Positions 17,590 through 25,073 of a stretch of DNA of 64,000 nt are shown one piece after another. Location of the stretch: positions 2,728,001-2,792,000 of the forward strand of contig OZ244254.1 in the NCBI GenBank assembly GCA_965217205.1, in the 5' to 3' direction. The position numbers and the translations under genes are program-made. Below the pieces are notes generated by a model. That model was given only the letters and a program-made list of their open reading frames with translations, was not told the DNA's origin and searched no databases. The stretch is from Maricaulis sp947259345. GTDB taxonomy: Bacteria; Pseudomonadota; Alphaproteobacteria; Caulobacterales; Maricaulaceae. The stretch's first letter is position 1. The number at the start of each line of letters is the position of its first letter.

Positions 17590-17973
17590 ATGCGCACGCA
17601 TTATATCCGGAAGTTTTTCGCCATCTCGGTGAGCGCCCCGTTTTTTGTCGCCCTGGCCTGGTTCTTTGGCGTCTTCCTGCAGCCGCAAGGTGAAATGGGT
17701 GCCGGCTTTGCCGTCATCCTCATTCTCGCCAGTGCGATCGCGGCGATCTGGCTTTATGGCTGGCTGATGCGGCCGGGACGGAAAGTCCATTTCCGCAATC
17801 GCGGGGTCGACGGTTTCGACCGCGACTGGGGGGTAGGCCTGACCGGCTACTCCCAGGCCAAGGACGGCCGCCGCCGCCGCGATGACAGTGATGGCGACGA
17901 TCTCGGTGGCCGGCGCAACTCCGGTGATATGGATGATGGCGCCGACGAGGTCGGCGGCACCGGCCTAGCCTGA
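17590..17973 (+). CDS. Small membrane protein with charged tail, unknown
   Basis: A 127-residue protein with two probable transmembrane helices (about 9-33 and 38-60) and a hydrophilic tail rich in Arg, Asp and Gly (RRRRDDSDGDDLGGRRNSG). An AGGGAGG ribosome site lies just before the ATG at 17590. No family recognised. Confidence 0.65.
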   Translation: MRTHYIRKFFAISVSAPFFVALAWFFGVFLQPQGEMGAGFAVILILASAIAAIWLYGWLMRPGRKVHFRNRGVDGFDRDWGVGLTGYSQAKDGRRRRDDSDGDDLGGRRNSGDMDDGADEVGGTGLA

Positions 17974-18034
17974 CCCTATCGCGTGTCGCTACCGCGCCCC
18001 GGCTTCGTCCGGGGCGATTGCGCGAGAGCAGGGC

Positions 18035-18063
18035 TTGACATCAATTAGATGATTAGCTAAATA
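18035..18063 (+). promoter_or_regulatory. Promoter with overlapping operator, giving a near-leaderless arsR-type mRNA
   Basis: TTGACA (18035-18040), a 17-base spacer and TAAATA (18058-18063) form a near-consensus promoter. The start codon is only 8 bases after the -10 box, so the transcript should begin within a base or two of the ATG. The palindrome TTAGCTAA (18053-18060) overlaps the -10 and is a plausible repressor site. Confidence 0.65.
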
Positions 18064-18070
18064 TCATTTC

Positions 18071-18361
18071 ATGAATGATGTTTTCAAGGCTCTCTCCGAC
18101 CCGACCCGCCGTGAAGTGCTCCGCCTGTTGAAGTCGGGCCCGCGGTCGGCCGGTGATCTGGCCGACGCCTTCCCGGTTTCGCGACCAACCATGTCGGCCC
18201 ATTTCAATGTACTGCGCGGGGCCGGACTCGTCTCGACTGAAAAGGCCGGGAAGTCAGTCATCTACCATCTCAATGTCTCGGTGCTGGAAGAGGCGCTGCT
18301 CGGCTTTGCCGGGGCGTTCGGCCTTGGTACCGGCGTGCCGCCCGTCAGCCCTCCGGAATGA
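18071..18361 (+). CDS. ArsR/SdpR-family autorepressor
   Basis: A 96-residue winged-helix regulator: FKALSDPTRREVLRLLKSGP, recognition helix VSRPTMSAHFNVLRGAGLV, and the wing KAGKSVIYHLN. There are no metal-binding cysteines, which fits the SdpR-type autorepressors rather than metal sensors. Its stop overlaps the region of the next gene start, and the promoter carries a palindrome within the -10 region, so it probably represses its own two-gene operon. Confidence 0.9.
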   Translation: MNDVFKALSDPTRREVLRLLKSGPRSAGDLADAFPVSRPTMSAHFNVLRGAGLVSTEKAGKSVIYHLNVSVLEEALLGFAGAFGLGTGVPPVSPPE

Positions 18362-18372
18362 AAGGAAATGCC

Positions 18373-18783
18373 ATGATCACGCGCTCGCTGAAGGGTTCAC
18401 TCGCCCTCGCCGCCATTCTTCTGGCGACGGCTTATGGCATGTCGCTTCTCGCCGATTTCAACTGGGTCGGGCCGGACATGCCGGATCGCGTGACCCAGGT
18501 CATGATCGGGTTGATTCTGGTCCTGTTTGGCAATGCCACCGGCAAGCGTCCGCGAAACGCCGATCCCGCCTGCGATAGCAAGCCGGGCTTGATGGCGGCG
18601 CAGCGCTTCTTCGGCCTGGCCCTGGTGATTGGCGGACTCATCCATGCCGGCGCCTGGCTGCTGGCCCCGCTCGAAATGGCCAACACACTGTCGATGGTGG
18701 CCGTCATCATCGCCCTGATCGCCGGACTGGGCCGGGTCGCCTACGCGATTTTCGTAAAACGCCAGACCCCGGGTGATGGCTGA
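18373..18783 (+). CDS. Four-helix membrane protein in the ArsR operon
   Basis: A 136-residue protein with four probable transmembrane segments (near 5-23, 37-54, 72-92 and 98-124). It begins 11 bases after the repressor stop, with AAAGGAA as ribosome site; an in-frame ATG at 18358 overlapping that stop is the alternative. SdpR-type repressors are often paired with small membrane proteins of the SdpI type, but I cannot see an SdpI signature, so the function is unknown. Confidence 0.72.
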   Translation: MITRSLKGSLALAAILLATAYGMSLLADFNWVGPDMPDRVTQVMIGLILVLFGNATGKRPRNADPACDSKPGLMAAQRFFGLALVIGGLIHAGAWLLAPLEMANTLSMVAVIIALIAGLGRVAYAIFVKRQTPGDG

Positions 18784-18878
18784 AGCACGGGCGCGGCCAT
18801 CGAGCCACACGCGCTGACCATCAGGCGCAAAGCCGCGTTGCGCACCTTACCCGCATCGGCTATGGCTTCGCCTTCGAC

Positions 18879-18955
18879 GCACCCATAGCTCAGCTGGATA
18901 GAGCGCTGCCCTCCGAAGGCAGAGGTCAGAGGTTCGAATCCTCTTGGGTGCGCCA
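18879..18955 (+). tRNA. tRNA-Arg (anticodon CCG)
   Basis: A complete 77-base cloverleaf. The acceptor stem is GCACCCA / TGGGTGC with discriminator G and encoded CCA; the anticodon arm CTGCC-CTCCGAA-GGCAG places CCG at positions 34-36; the T arm carries GGTTCGAATCC. It marks the boundary between backbone and accessory DNA. Confidence 0.97.
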
Positions 18956-18962
18956 TTTTTTG

Positions 18963-19015
18963 TTGGACGTCACAAGTCGTTGGACAAAGTCCAAGAAGCT
19001 TGGACAAACCAAGCT
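18963..19015. repeat. TTGGAC repeats and two small palindromes just after the tRNA
   Basis: TTGGAC occurs three times in direct orientation (18963, 18980, 19000). The second is in a perfect palindrome TTGGAC-AAA-GTCCAA (18980-18994) and the third in AGCTTGG-ACAAA-CCAAGCT (18997-19015). Repeats of this sort next to a tRNA 3' end resemble recombinase arm sites of an integrative element; that is inference. Confidence 0.6.
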
Positions 19016-19244
19016 GGAAAGCGTCGGGGTTCATGATCCAAGTGGATCGTTTGTGTGTTCAAAAGGGCCACGACAAGGTCGACAGCCCTGATCTGCTGTA
19101 CGATCATTTGGCCGCATTGACTTCTTGCCAACACCTAGCATCCGCTTTGGCTTAGGAGGGGTCATAACCTGTCGGCTGAGTTCTGTATTCGGCGGATGTC
19201 TGAATTGTCCGGTTCACCGCACAAAGCGCATGATGTGCCGTACT
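19016..19244. other. Short stretch with no supportable gene
   Basis: There is only a 40-codon frame (19034-19156) with no ribosome site and no recognisable similarity. Base composition is lower in G+C than the backbone to the left. Confidence 0.4.
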
Positions 19245-19496
19245 CTAACACCCAAGCCGACGAGCGCGGGGAGGCCACCCTGCTGCACAGCACGCATCGC
19301 CCTCCTGAATAGGCGGGCACGGTACGGTTCCAAAGGAGCAGAAGACGCAGCAATCGCCCGGCTTCGGTTTCAGCAGCGTGCTGCATGACGGACAGTCCCA
19401 GAAGTACTGGCAGGCGTTCGTCGGCATCTCCAAATTGGCGTGTATGCTGCCACAATGGGGACAGGTGAGTGTTGATTTGAGTTGGATATCAACCAT
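19245..19496 (-). CDS. GDCCVxC-domain cysteine-rich protein
   Basis: An 83-residue protein with metal- or redox-active cysteines: TCPHCG (Cys12, Cys15), CPSC (Cys35, Cys38) and the defining GDCCVFCSFG (Cys49, Cys50, Cys53), followed by VPCPPIQ. In many bacteria this family sits in mercury-resistance operons, and some members carry selenocysteine in the GDCC motif; here both positions are ordinary TGC/TGT codons. It is the last gene of the MerT-like operon and overlaps the previous gene by 8 bases. Its biochemical role is not established. Confidence 0.85.
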   Translation of the reverse strand: MVDIQLKSTLTCPHCGSIHANLEMPTNACQYFWDCPSCSTLLKPKPGDCCVFCSFGTVPCPPIQEGDACCAAGWPPRARRLGC

Positions 19497-20028
19497 CGGA
19501 CTTTAAGGAACGCTCCCATTGATCAATTGCACCAATCGGCCCGGGACATTCGTGATCGCGGGTTTCACGCCCTGCTATCCGGCCAATCAATATCGGTATT
19601 GCGCGCATTTCGCAGCCGGGCGTTCCGAAGAGAGCAGCCAGGAAAAATGAACCACCAAGGTGGAGATAGACATAGGTATTGAGCCAATAGGTGGTCGACC
19701 AAAGCTGTGAATTGATCCACTCGCCGGAAGATTGCCATCCGATAGCCGCGGCGCCGATCAACAAGCCCGTAGCCAGCAGTCGAGGCCAAAGCCCTAGCCG
19801 AAAACCCAGTCCAATGTTCAGCGTGTATGGGGCCAAGTGGACAGCAAACGCCGTGAACCCGATCACCCATGCATTGGTCAAGGCATCCATCTCGCCGAAG
19901 CGAAACAATTGGGCCGCCCAATAGATTGCGCCTGCGCCGAAAATCAGGCGTGAGAGACGACCGATAGGCCCGGGCGGCGGTATAGTTCCTCCGTCGCGAA
20001 ACTGATAGGTCGGCGAAGGTTTGGCCAT
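19489..20028 (-). CDS. Multi-pass membrane protein of the mercury-type operon
   Basis: A 179-residue protein with roughly four hydrophobic segments (GRLSRLIFGAGAIYWAAQLF, AWVIGFTAFAVHLAPYTLNI, LLATGLLIGAAAIGW, YLHLGGSFFLAALFG). It starts two bases after the merT-like stop and overlaps the GDCCVxC gene, so all three are translated together. I do not recognise a named family; the position suggests a part in mercury or metal-compound transport. A single Cys follows the last helix (GTPGCEMRAIP). Confidence 0.7.
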   Translation of the reverse strand: MAKPSPTYQFRDGGTIPPPGPIGRLSRLIFGAGAIYWAAQLFRFGEMDALTNAWVIGFTAFAVHLAPYTLNIGLGFRLGLWPRLLATGLLIGAAAIGWQSSGEWINSQLWSTTYWLNTYVYLHLGGSFFLAALFGTPGCEMRAIPILIGRIAGRETRDHECPGPIGAIDQWERSLKSDG

Positions 20029-20029
20029 A

Positions 20030-20392
20030 TCAAGCTCGGAGCCAGTCCAATAACCAGCTTTGCAATCGCATCTCGTAGTTCGGCAGGATGAGCGACACGG
20101 CGAGAAATACCGCGCCAACAATCCACCATATCCAGAATATCCGGCCCGGGCTTCCGCGCCACAACGCCAGCGTCAGCGAGAACGCGAGCATGCCGGTCGC
20201 CCCCCAAGCGAACCAATCCTGCCAGCGTGCAAAGAAACCGAGCTTTGCAACCAAGCCGGAGGCGACACCAAGTTGAACTAGTAAGATCGGAACCACGCAG
20301 CAGGACGCGCCGACAAAAGCGAGAAAGCCGCTGACTGCCCCGCTGCCAGATACGAAGGATGAAGGGATAAGGTTTTTCTGGGTCGATCTCAT
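20030..20392 (-). CDS. MerT-like mercuric ion transport protein
   Basis: A 120-residue membrane protein with three helices. The first ends in the vicinal cysteine pair of MerT-type importers (GASCCVVPILL, Cys31-Cys32). It lacks the second cysteine pair and fused MerP domain of longer relatives. It is divergent from merR and driven by a promoter with MerR-type geometry. The ATG at 20392 is only 9 bases beyond the -10 box, so the message may be almost leaderless. No MerA reductase or MerP gene is present nearby, so detoxification would need genes elsewhere. Confidence 0.8.
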   Translation of the reverse strand: MRSTQKNLIPSSFVSGSGAVSGFLAFVGASCCVVPILLVQLGVASGLVAKLGFFARWQDWFAWGATGMLAFSLTLALWRGSPGRIFWIWWIVGAVFLAVSLILPNYEMRLQSWLLDWLRA

Positions 20393-20401
20393 AACTGCAG
20401 A

Positions 20402-20432
20402 ATGGTAGTCCCTGTAGTAACTGCAGGATCAA
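20402..20432 (-). promoter_or_regulatory. MerR-type promoter/operator with 19-bp spacer
   Basis: On the minus strand TTGATC (-35) and TACCAT (-10) are 19 bases apart, the over-long spacing that MerR activators correct by twisting DNA. The spacer holds the dyad CTGCAG-TTA-CTACAG (20412-20426). Confidence 0.75.
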
Positions 20433-20462
20433 GAGAAATTTGCATGGGGACAGGTTGACCCG

Positions 20463-20879
20463 ATGAAGGGACCGCTTAAACGAGGCACCGTCGCGAAGCT
20501 GTTGGACTGCAACATCGAGACGATCCGATACTATGAGAGCATCGATCTGGTCGCCGCATCGGCGCGCTCCGACGCTGGCCACAGGCTGTTTTCGCAGGCG
20601 GACATCGAGCGCCTGCGGTTTGCACTTCGGCTAAGACAGTTGGGATTTGCTCTCGCGGAAGTCAGGGAACTTCTTACCATGACGGAGAAGCAGACCTTTT
20701 CCTGCAAACAGGTTGCAGGGATGGCCGAGATGCATCTGTCCCAAATCCATCGCAAGGTCGCCGATCTCAGGCAGCTCGCAGCGTCTCTGGAAGAGATCAC
20801 GAGCCAGTGCCAGCGCACAGACACGCCGGACTGTGCGCTCGTCCTGTCACTAAAGGCACCGAGCAAGACTCTAAACTAA
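20463..20879 (+). CDS. merR: MerR-family mercury-responsive regulator
   Basis: A 138-residue MerR protein with an N-terminal winged helix (TVAKLLDCNIETIRYYESIDLV), a long dimerisation helix and three cysteines at 81, 116 and 124, which match the Hg(II)-binding set of Tn501 MerR (82, 117, 126) in order and spacing. It is divergent from the merT-like operon, with the operator between them. The cysteine pattern favours mercury over zinc, lead or copper as inducer. Confidence 0.85.
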   Translation: MKGPLKRGTVAKLLDCNIETIRYYESIDLVAASARSDAGHRLFSQADIERLRFALRLRQLGFALAEVRELLTMTEKQTFSCKQVAGMAEMHLSQIHRKVADLRQLAASLEEITSQCQRTDTPDCALVLSLKAPSKTLN

Positions 20880-20925
20880 CGCCTGATGTAGAATTCGCGA
20901 TCAGGATTCGAGGATCTACGCTCCG

Positions 20926-21137
20926 CTACCAATACCGACCGACCTTGCGCGCATACTGATCAAACGTATCTCCGAAGGTTCTGCGAATGTGCGGCTCCTC
21001 TACCCAAGTGATGAACACGTGGATGATCGCGATGAAGGCCAATGCGGAAAACAGGGCGAGTCCGGATCCGGCCGCGATGGCAGCACCGAGAAACATGCCG
21101 CTGTAGCCGACATACTGGGGATTGCGTGTGCGCTTAT
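20926..21137 (-). pseudogene. Isoprenylcysteine methyltransferase-like gene, 5' end lost to an IS66 fragment
   Basis: The remaining roughly 70 codons encode the C-terminal half of an ICMT/PEMT-type membrane methyltransferase: KRTRNPQYVGYSGMFLG, then EEPHIRRTFGDTFDQYARKVGRYW. The frame continues into the IS66 end at 21138, so the N-terminal half is missing. A related intact gene lies at 56026-56670. Confidence 0.85.
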
Positions 21138-21349
21138 GTAACCGTCCGGCCAACCCGCCCTACCAGGGGCGACGCACCTGTCTTACGCTCAGTTTCGCTG
21201 AGCGTAAGACCAGGGCATGAGGTCTTCAAGGCGAGTGATCTTGGTGTCGGCGATGTTGGCGAGGACATCGGTGAGCCAGGATTGCGGATCGACATCGTTG
21301 AGCTTGGCGGTCTCGATGAGGGTGTAGGCGATCGCCGCGGACTTGCCGC
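21138..21349 (-). mobile_element. IS66-family end fragment (212 bp)
   Basis: The fragment begins with the same terminal repeat as the full copies (GTAACCGTCCGGCCAACCCG), includes the 13-bp hairpin and the last codons of the transposase gene, then stops abruptly at 21349/21350. It differs from the two complete copies at about three positions, so it derives from an older or different insertion. Confidence 0.92.
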
Positions 21350-21691
21350 GATAGCGGGGAAGCCTTTCTTCTCGAAATGATGGGTGAGCGCGCCTGGGAG
21401 GTCTCGTGCCAGCTGACCCAGGGCGATGGCGACAGTGTCGCCACCCGTGAGCGCGGCCGCGGCCTGCTCGACAATGGCCGGTTCTCGGTCGGTGATGTGG
21501 TCAGCGGGCTGTGCACCTATTCGGTGCCCGATCGCGGTGAGCTCCGCCTCACGCTCAATGTCGAGCACACCCAGCTGGACTGCCCCTTCACGGTGACCGA
21601 AGCCGGCTTCTGCCGCGCCTATCTGCAACCGGGCGACAGCGGCAGCTTCAACATCCAGCGCCGCACGACGCCGGTCTCGACCGGTTCGTAA
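21350..21691 (+). pseudogene. 5'-truncated gene for a cysteine-containing protein
   Basis: The frame is open from the IS66 junction to a stop at 21691 and continues past the only ATG (21377) upstream to the IS edge (SGEAFLLEMMGERAWEVSC). The product has four Cys in a beta-rich segment (WEVSCQL, GLCTYSV, LDCPFTV, GFCRAYL). It is followed by a hairpin terminator. I read it as the C-terminal part of a host protein whose start was deleted; family unknown. Confidence 0.6.
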
Positions 21692-21737
21692 GCGCTGAAC
21701 CAGCCTGAAGCCTGTACGAAGCACACAGGTTGAAAGA

Positions 21738-21770
21738 CGCTCGGCTGCCCCCCGCAGCCGGGCGTTTCTG
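21738..21770 (+). terminator. Hairpin terminator after the truncated gene
   Basis: A nine-base stem CGCTCGGCT / AGCCGGGCG with one G-T pair and a T-containing tail (TTTCTG). A second GC hairpin (around 21793-21820) follows. Confidence 0.55.
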
Positions 21771-21845
21771 TGTCGCCGACCGGCAACCCAAACGAAAACG
21801 GACCGCCCGGGCGGCCCGTTGTGTCGTGATGTCTCTTGAAGGAGA

Positions 21846-21859
21846 TGGTGCCCAGGAGA
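21846..21859 (-). other. Possible tRNA-Leu 3' end (attachment-site remnant)
   Basis: On the minus strand this reads TCTCCTGGGCACCA, the 3' end including CCA of a common alphaproteobacterial tRNA-Leu whose acceptor starts GCCCAGG. The rest of the tRNA is absent to the right. A 3' tail without its gene is what a tRNA-targeting element leaves at its far end. Confidence 0.35.
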
Positions 21860-21928
21860 AGAGCGCGGCGGAATTTTCACATTCTTCAATGCGCTGCAAT
21901 TTCATAGCGTTATGTTTGCCGCATTCGA

Positions 21929-21964
21929 TTGGTACATGGCGCGTTGTTAATCTCCATGTACCAA
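21929..21964. repeat. Perfect 11-bp inverted repeat upstream of the efflux operon
   Basis: TTGGTACATGG (21929-21939) and CCATGTACCAA (21954-21964) are separated by 14 bases and lie about 130 bases before the first gene of the Czc cluster. It may be an operator or recombination site. The other bases between 21770 and 22091 hold no gene. Confidence 0.55.
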
Positions 21965-22091
21965 ATCGTGGTGCGCCGCTGGGGTCAAGGCCGTGTGTGT
22001 CCTTCGTCCGCTTCAGCCGATCCCGGCCATCATTCTTGACCTCTTCCGCTCATGGCGGCACTAATGGGTTGTAGTTTTCCTCTTGGGGCCT

Positions 22092-22481
22092 ATGCGGCAC
22101 GTTCTGACATTCCTGCTGATTGCCATGCTGGCTTGGCTCGGACCTGTGTCCGGGGCGGAGGCGCATACGCATGAGGAGAGGGCGGAGCATCTTCATACGG
22201 ATGTGGAGGAGGATCATCATCACGAGAATGTCCACCATCATCGGGGCGCGGATCGCGAGATTGATCTGACCAAGATGCGCAAGGGGGCGGATGTCGATGC
22301 GGGCGAAACCTCGGATGTGACATTGCATGCCCATGTCCATATGGATGGTGCGCCGATGGCTGCGTCGATTAGGATGCAAGCTGCAGAAACGGTGAGGCCG
22401 GTGCGGTCCCTGAGCCATGTCGTGCCGGAGCCTGATCCTGGATTGGGCGGGCTGAGACGGCCTCCCAAATCGACCCTGTAA
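22092..22481 (+). CDS. Secreted histidine-rich protein, first gene of the Czc cluster
   Basis: A 129-residue protein with a signal peptide (MRHVLTFLLIAMLAWLGPVSGAEA) followed by a short, His/Glu/Asp-rich mature part (HTHEERAEHLHTDVEEDHHHENVHHHRGADRE). Such proteins commonly precede czcC and probably bind or buffer divalent metal in the periplasm. A GTG/TTG start slightly upstream (22083) is also possible. It is 64 bases before czcC on the same strand. Confidence 0.65.
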   Translation: MRHVLTFLLIAMLAWLGPVSGAEAHTHEERAEHLHTDVEEDHHHENVHHHRGADREIDLTKMRKGADVDAGETSDVTLHAHVHMDGAPMAASIRMQAAETVRPVRSLSHVVPEPDPGLGGLRRPPKSTL

Positions 22482-22545
22482 CGACCTGAACCGGCAGTCG
22501 GCTTGACCGGCTGCGCGTTGCTTCTCGTATACAGGACACATTTCC

Positions 22546-23811
22546 ATGCGAACCTCATCATGTTTGCTCGCGCTGGCCGCGATGCAAATCCTCGTGGCAC
22601 CCGCCAGTGCGGTGGCCCAGAGGGCTCAGCCATCAATGCTGAGCCTGGACGAAGCGTTGGCGCGAGCCCTCGCCGAAGCTCCCGAACTCACAGCTGCCGA
22701 TGCCCGTATCGATGCCAGTATCCAGCGCATTGACAGTGCGGCCCGGCGGCCCAATCCGACCCTGGATTTCACCTCCGATGGCGTGCTGGGAACAGGCGAG
22801 CGCAACCTCTTCAACGAGGCGGAAGCCGCTGTCGGTATCATGCAGCCCTGGGAGCGCGGGGGTGATCGCGAAGCCCGCTCCACCTTGGCCGAACGGGAAC
22901 GCGACCTTCGGGTCGTGCGAGCCGAGATCGCCCGGCGGGATCTGATACAACAAGTCGAGCTGGCCTATCTCGAAACTCAGGCAGAGCGCATGCGCCATGC
23001 CATCACCGAAGATCGCATCGCCTCACTGGAAGCGCTGGCCGCCATCGTCGACCGTCGCGTGCAGGCCGCACGGGACCCACGCATGGCCCGTGACCGGATC
23101 GAGGCCCGTCTGGCCGAAGCCCGGATCGACGCCGGACTGGCCCAGCGCCGTGTTGCGACCAGTGCCACCATCCTGGCCTCCTATTGGGGCGGCCTGCCGG
23201 ACTTCACGGTGGACGCCCAGAGCTTCGTGTCACCGGGGGATCTGGGTTCCAGCCCGGCGAACCCGGACACGCCCGAAATCGCCCTCCTGCGAGCCCAGAG
23301 AGCCCGAAGTGATGCGGAGATCGGTCTGGAAACGGCCCGCGCCGTGCCGGACGCCAATGTCGGCCTTGAGCTGCGTCACTTCCAGTCCTCCAATGATGTG
23401 GCGCTTGGGGTGCGGTTCTCCATCCCGCTGCAAGTGTGGAATGCCAATCGGGCCAATATTGCATCGGCCCGATCCGAAGCAGCCGCGATTGATGCCGACT
23501 TGGTAGCCCGCGAGCGTATGGTCCAGCGCCAGGTCCAAGCCCTGATCCTGCGCCGTCAGGCGGCGGCCGGAGAACTGGCGGCCCTGGAGGAGGCGGTGAT
23601 CCCACCACTGCAGGCAGCCCTGGAACAGGCCCAGACCGGCTTTGCCCGTGGCAGTTTCTCCTTCCTGGAAATCTATGATGTCCAGCAGGCCCTGATCGAT
23701 GCGCGGCTGCGCTCGGTCGATGCCCTGTTTGCCATCCACCAGTCCGACATCCAGCTGCGACGCCTGACCGGCGGCAGCCCGAACATGCCACAGAGCATGG
23801 GAGACGAGTAA
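22546..23811 (+). CDS. czcC: CzcC-like outer-membrane efflux protein (TolC superfamily)
   Basis: A 421-residue outer-membrane channel subunit with signal peptide (MRTSSCLLALAAMQILVAPASAVAQ) and two copies of the TolC-type coiled-coil repeat (SLDEALARALAEAPELTAADARI in the first half, ANIASARSEAAAIDADLVARER in the second), ending in the typical YDVQQALIDARLRSVDALF helix. It forms the exit duct of the tripartite CzcCBA pump. The stop overlaps czcB by one base. Confidence 0.92.
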   Translation: MRTSSCLLALAAMQILVAPASAVAQRAQPSMLSLDEALARALAEAPELTAADARIDASIQRIDSAARRPNPTLDFTSDGVLGTGERNLFNEAEAAVGIMQPWERGGDREARSTLAERERDLRVVRAEIARRDLIQQVELAYLETQAERMRHAITEDRIASLEALAAIVDRRVQAARDPRMARDRIEARLAEARIDAGLAQRRVATSATILASYWGGLPDFTVDAQSFVSPGDLGSSPANPDTPEIALLRAQRARSDAEIGLETARAVPDANVGLELRHFQSSNDVALGVRFSIPLQVWNANRANIASARSEAAAIDADLVARERMVQRQVQALILRRQAAAGELAALEEAVIPPLQAALEQAQTGFARGSFSFLEIYDVQQALIDARLRSVDALFAIHQSDIQLRRLTGGSPNMPQSMGDE

Positions 23812-25064
23812 TGACCATCCGAAACATTTTCACGACCGCCCTGTGCGGCTCCACGGCGCTCGCGCTGATCGCCTGCTCTCCCAGCGCCCCGGAAGCCTCC
23901 GGCGGAGGCGGCCATGGTGAATCCGTAGCAGAAGAGTATGAGCGTGGCCCGCATCGCGGTCGCATGCTGCGCCAGGGCGACTTCGCTTTGGAACTCACCA
24001 TTTTCGAGGACGGGGTCGATCCCGAATTCCGCCTCTTCCCCTATCTCAACGGCCAGCCGGTTGATCCCACCCGCGTCAGTGCGACCATCGAACTGACGCG
24101 CTTGGGTGGGCAGATCGACCGCTTTGAGTTCACCCCCCAGGAAGACTTCCTGCGCGGTGATGGTGTGGTGACCGAACCCCACTCCTTCGATGTGGCGGTC
24201 ACAGCTTCCATGCCGGGTGTGAACGGGCGCTGGCAATATGAGTCGTATGAGGGCCGCACCACGATCGCTTCGGAACAAGCCGAAGCGGGCGGCATTGCCG
24301 TAGCCGTCACCGGTCCGGCGACACTGGACGAGATGGTCGAGGTCTATGGCGAGATCGAACTGATGCCGGAAGGTCGCGCCGAGCTGCGCGGCTGGCTGCC
24401 GGGGCGTGTCGTCGCCCTCAATGCCAGCATCGGGGACCGCGTCGAGGTCGGTCAGACCCTGGCCCGCATCACGGCCACGGAAAGCCTGCAGACCTATTCC
24501 GTCACCTCACCGATCAGCGGTGTCGTGGTGGAACGCGGGGCGACGCTGAATGGTCCGACCGGCAGCGAACCGCTCTTCGTGGTCGCTGACCCCAGCCAGC
24601 TGCATGCAGAACTCTTCATCTATCCCGGCGACCTCGGCGCTGTCGCGACCGGTCAGCCGGTTCATGTAAGCAGCTTCGACGGCGGACGCAGCGTGGAGAG
24701 CGAGATCGAATTCCTCTCTCCGATGATCGATCCGGCGAGCCAGCGGGCCATCGCCCATGTGGAAATCCCCAATGAGGATGGCCAATGGCGCCCCGGCGAA
24801 CGCATCCGCGCCCGCATCGAGGTGGGTGAGTTCGATGTGCCGCTCGCCGTCCGCACGGACGCCCTGCAGCGCTTCCGCGACTTCACGGTCGTCTATGCCC
24901 AGTTCGGTGACACCTATGAGGTCCGCATGCTGGACCTCGGCCGCCAGACGCCGCAATGGACGGAAATCCTGGGCGGCATCGACCCAGGTGTGACCTATGT
25001 CAGCGAGGCCGCCTTCCTGATCACGGCGGATGTCATGAAGTCCGGCGCGAGCCACGATCACTAG
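23811..25064 (+). CDS. czcB: CzcB-like periplasmic adaptor of RND metal pump
   Basis: A 417-residue membrane-fusion protein. The N-terminus looks like a lipoprotein signal (STALALIACSP, Cys at about 23). The first 160 residues are a domain typical of heavy-metal adaptors, followed by a lipoyl-like half motif (GWLPGRVVALNASIGDRVEVGQTLARI), a short hairpin and beta-barrel (SPISGVVVERGATLNGPTG). It bridges CzcA and CzcC. Translation is coupled to czcC. Confidence 0.92.
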   Translation: MTIRNIFTTALCGSTALALIACSPSAPEASGGGGHGESVAEEYERGPHRGRMLRQGDFALELTIFEDGVDPEFRLFPYLNGQPVDPTRVSATIELTRLGGQIDRFEFTPQEDFLRGDGVVTEPHSFDVAVTASMPGVNGRWQYESYEGRTTIASEQAEAGGIAVAVTGPATLDEMVEVYGEIELMPEGRAELRGWLPGRVVALNASIGDRVEVGQTLARITATESLQTYSVTSPISGVVVERGATLNGPTGSEPLFVVADPSQLHAELFIYPGDLGAVATGQPVHVSSFDGGRSVESEIEFLSPMIDPASQRAIAHVEIPNEDGQWRPGERIRARIEVGEFDVPLAVRTDALQRFRDFTVVYAQFGDTYEVRMLDLGRQTPQWTEILGGIDPGVTYVSEAAFLITADVMKSGASHDH

Positions 25065-25073
25065 GAGCGGATC

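Noticed and set aside
18741..19034. Minus-strand 97-codon frame with AHPRGFEPLTSAFGGQRSIQLSYGC
   Set aside because: This is the familiar false translation of the antisense of a tRNA gene; it lies across tRNA-Arg.
19034..19156. 40-codon plus-strand frame after the tRNA
   Set aside because: No ribosome site, no similarity I recognise and too short to support.
19245..19496. Selenocysteine in the GDCCVxC protein
   Set aside because: Both cysteine positions of the GDCC motif are ordinary cysteine codons and no in-frame TGA interrupts the gene.
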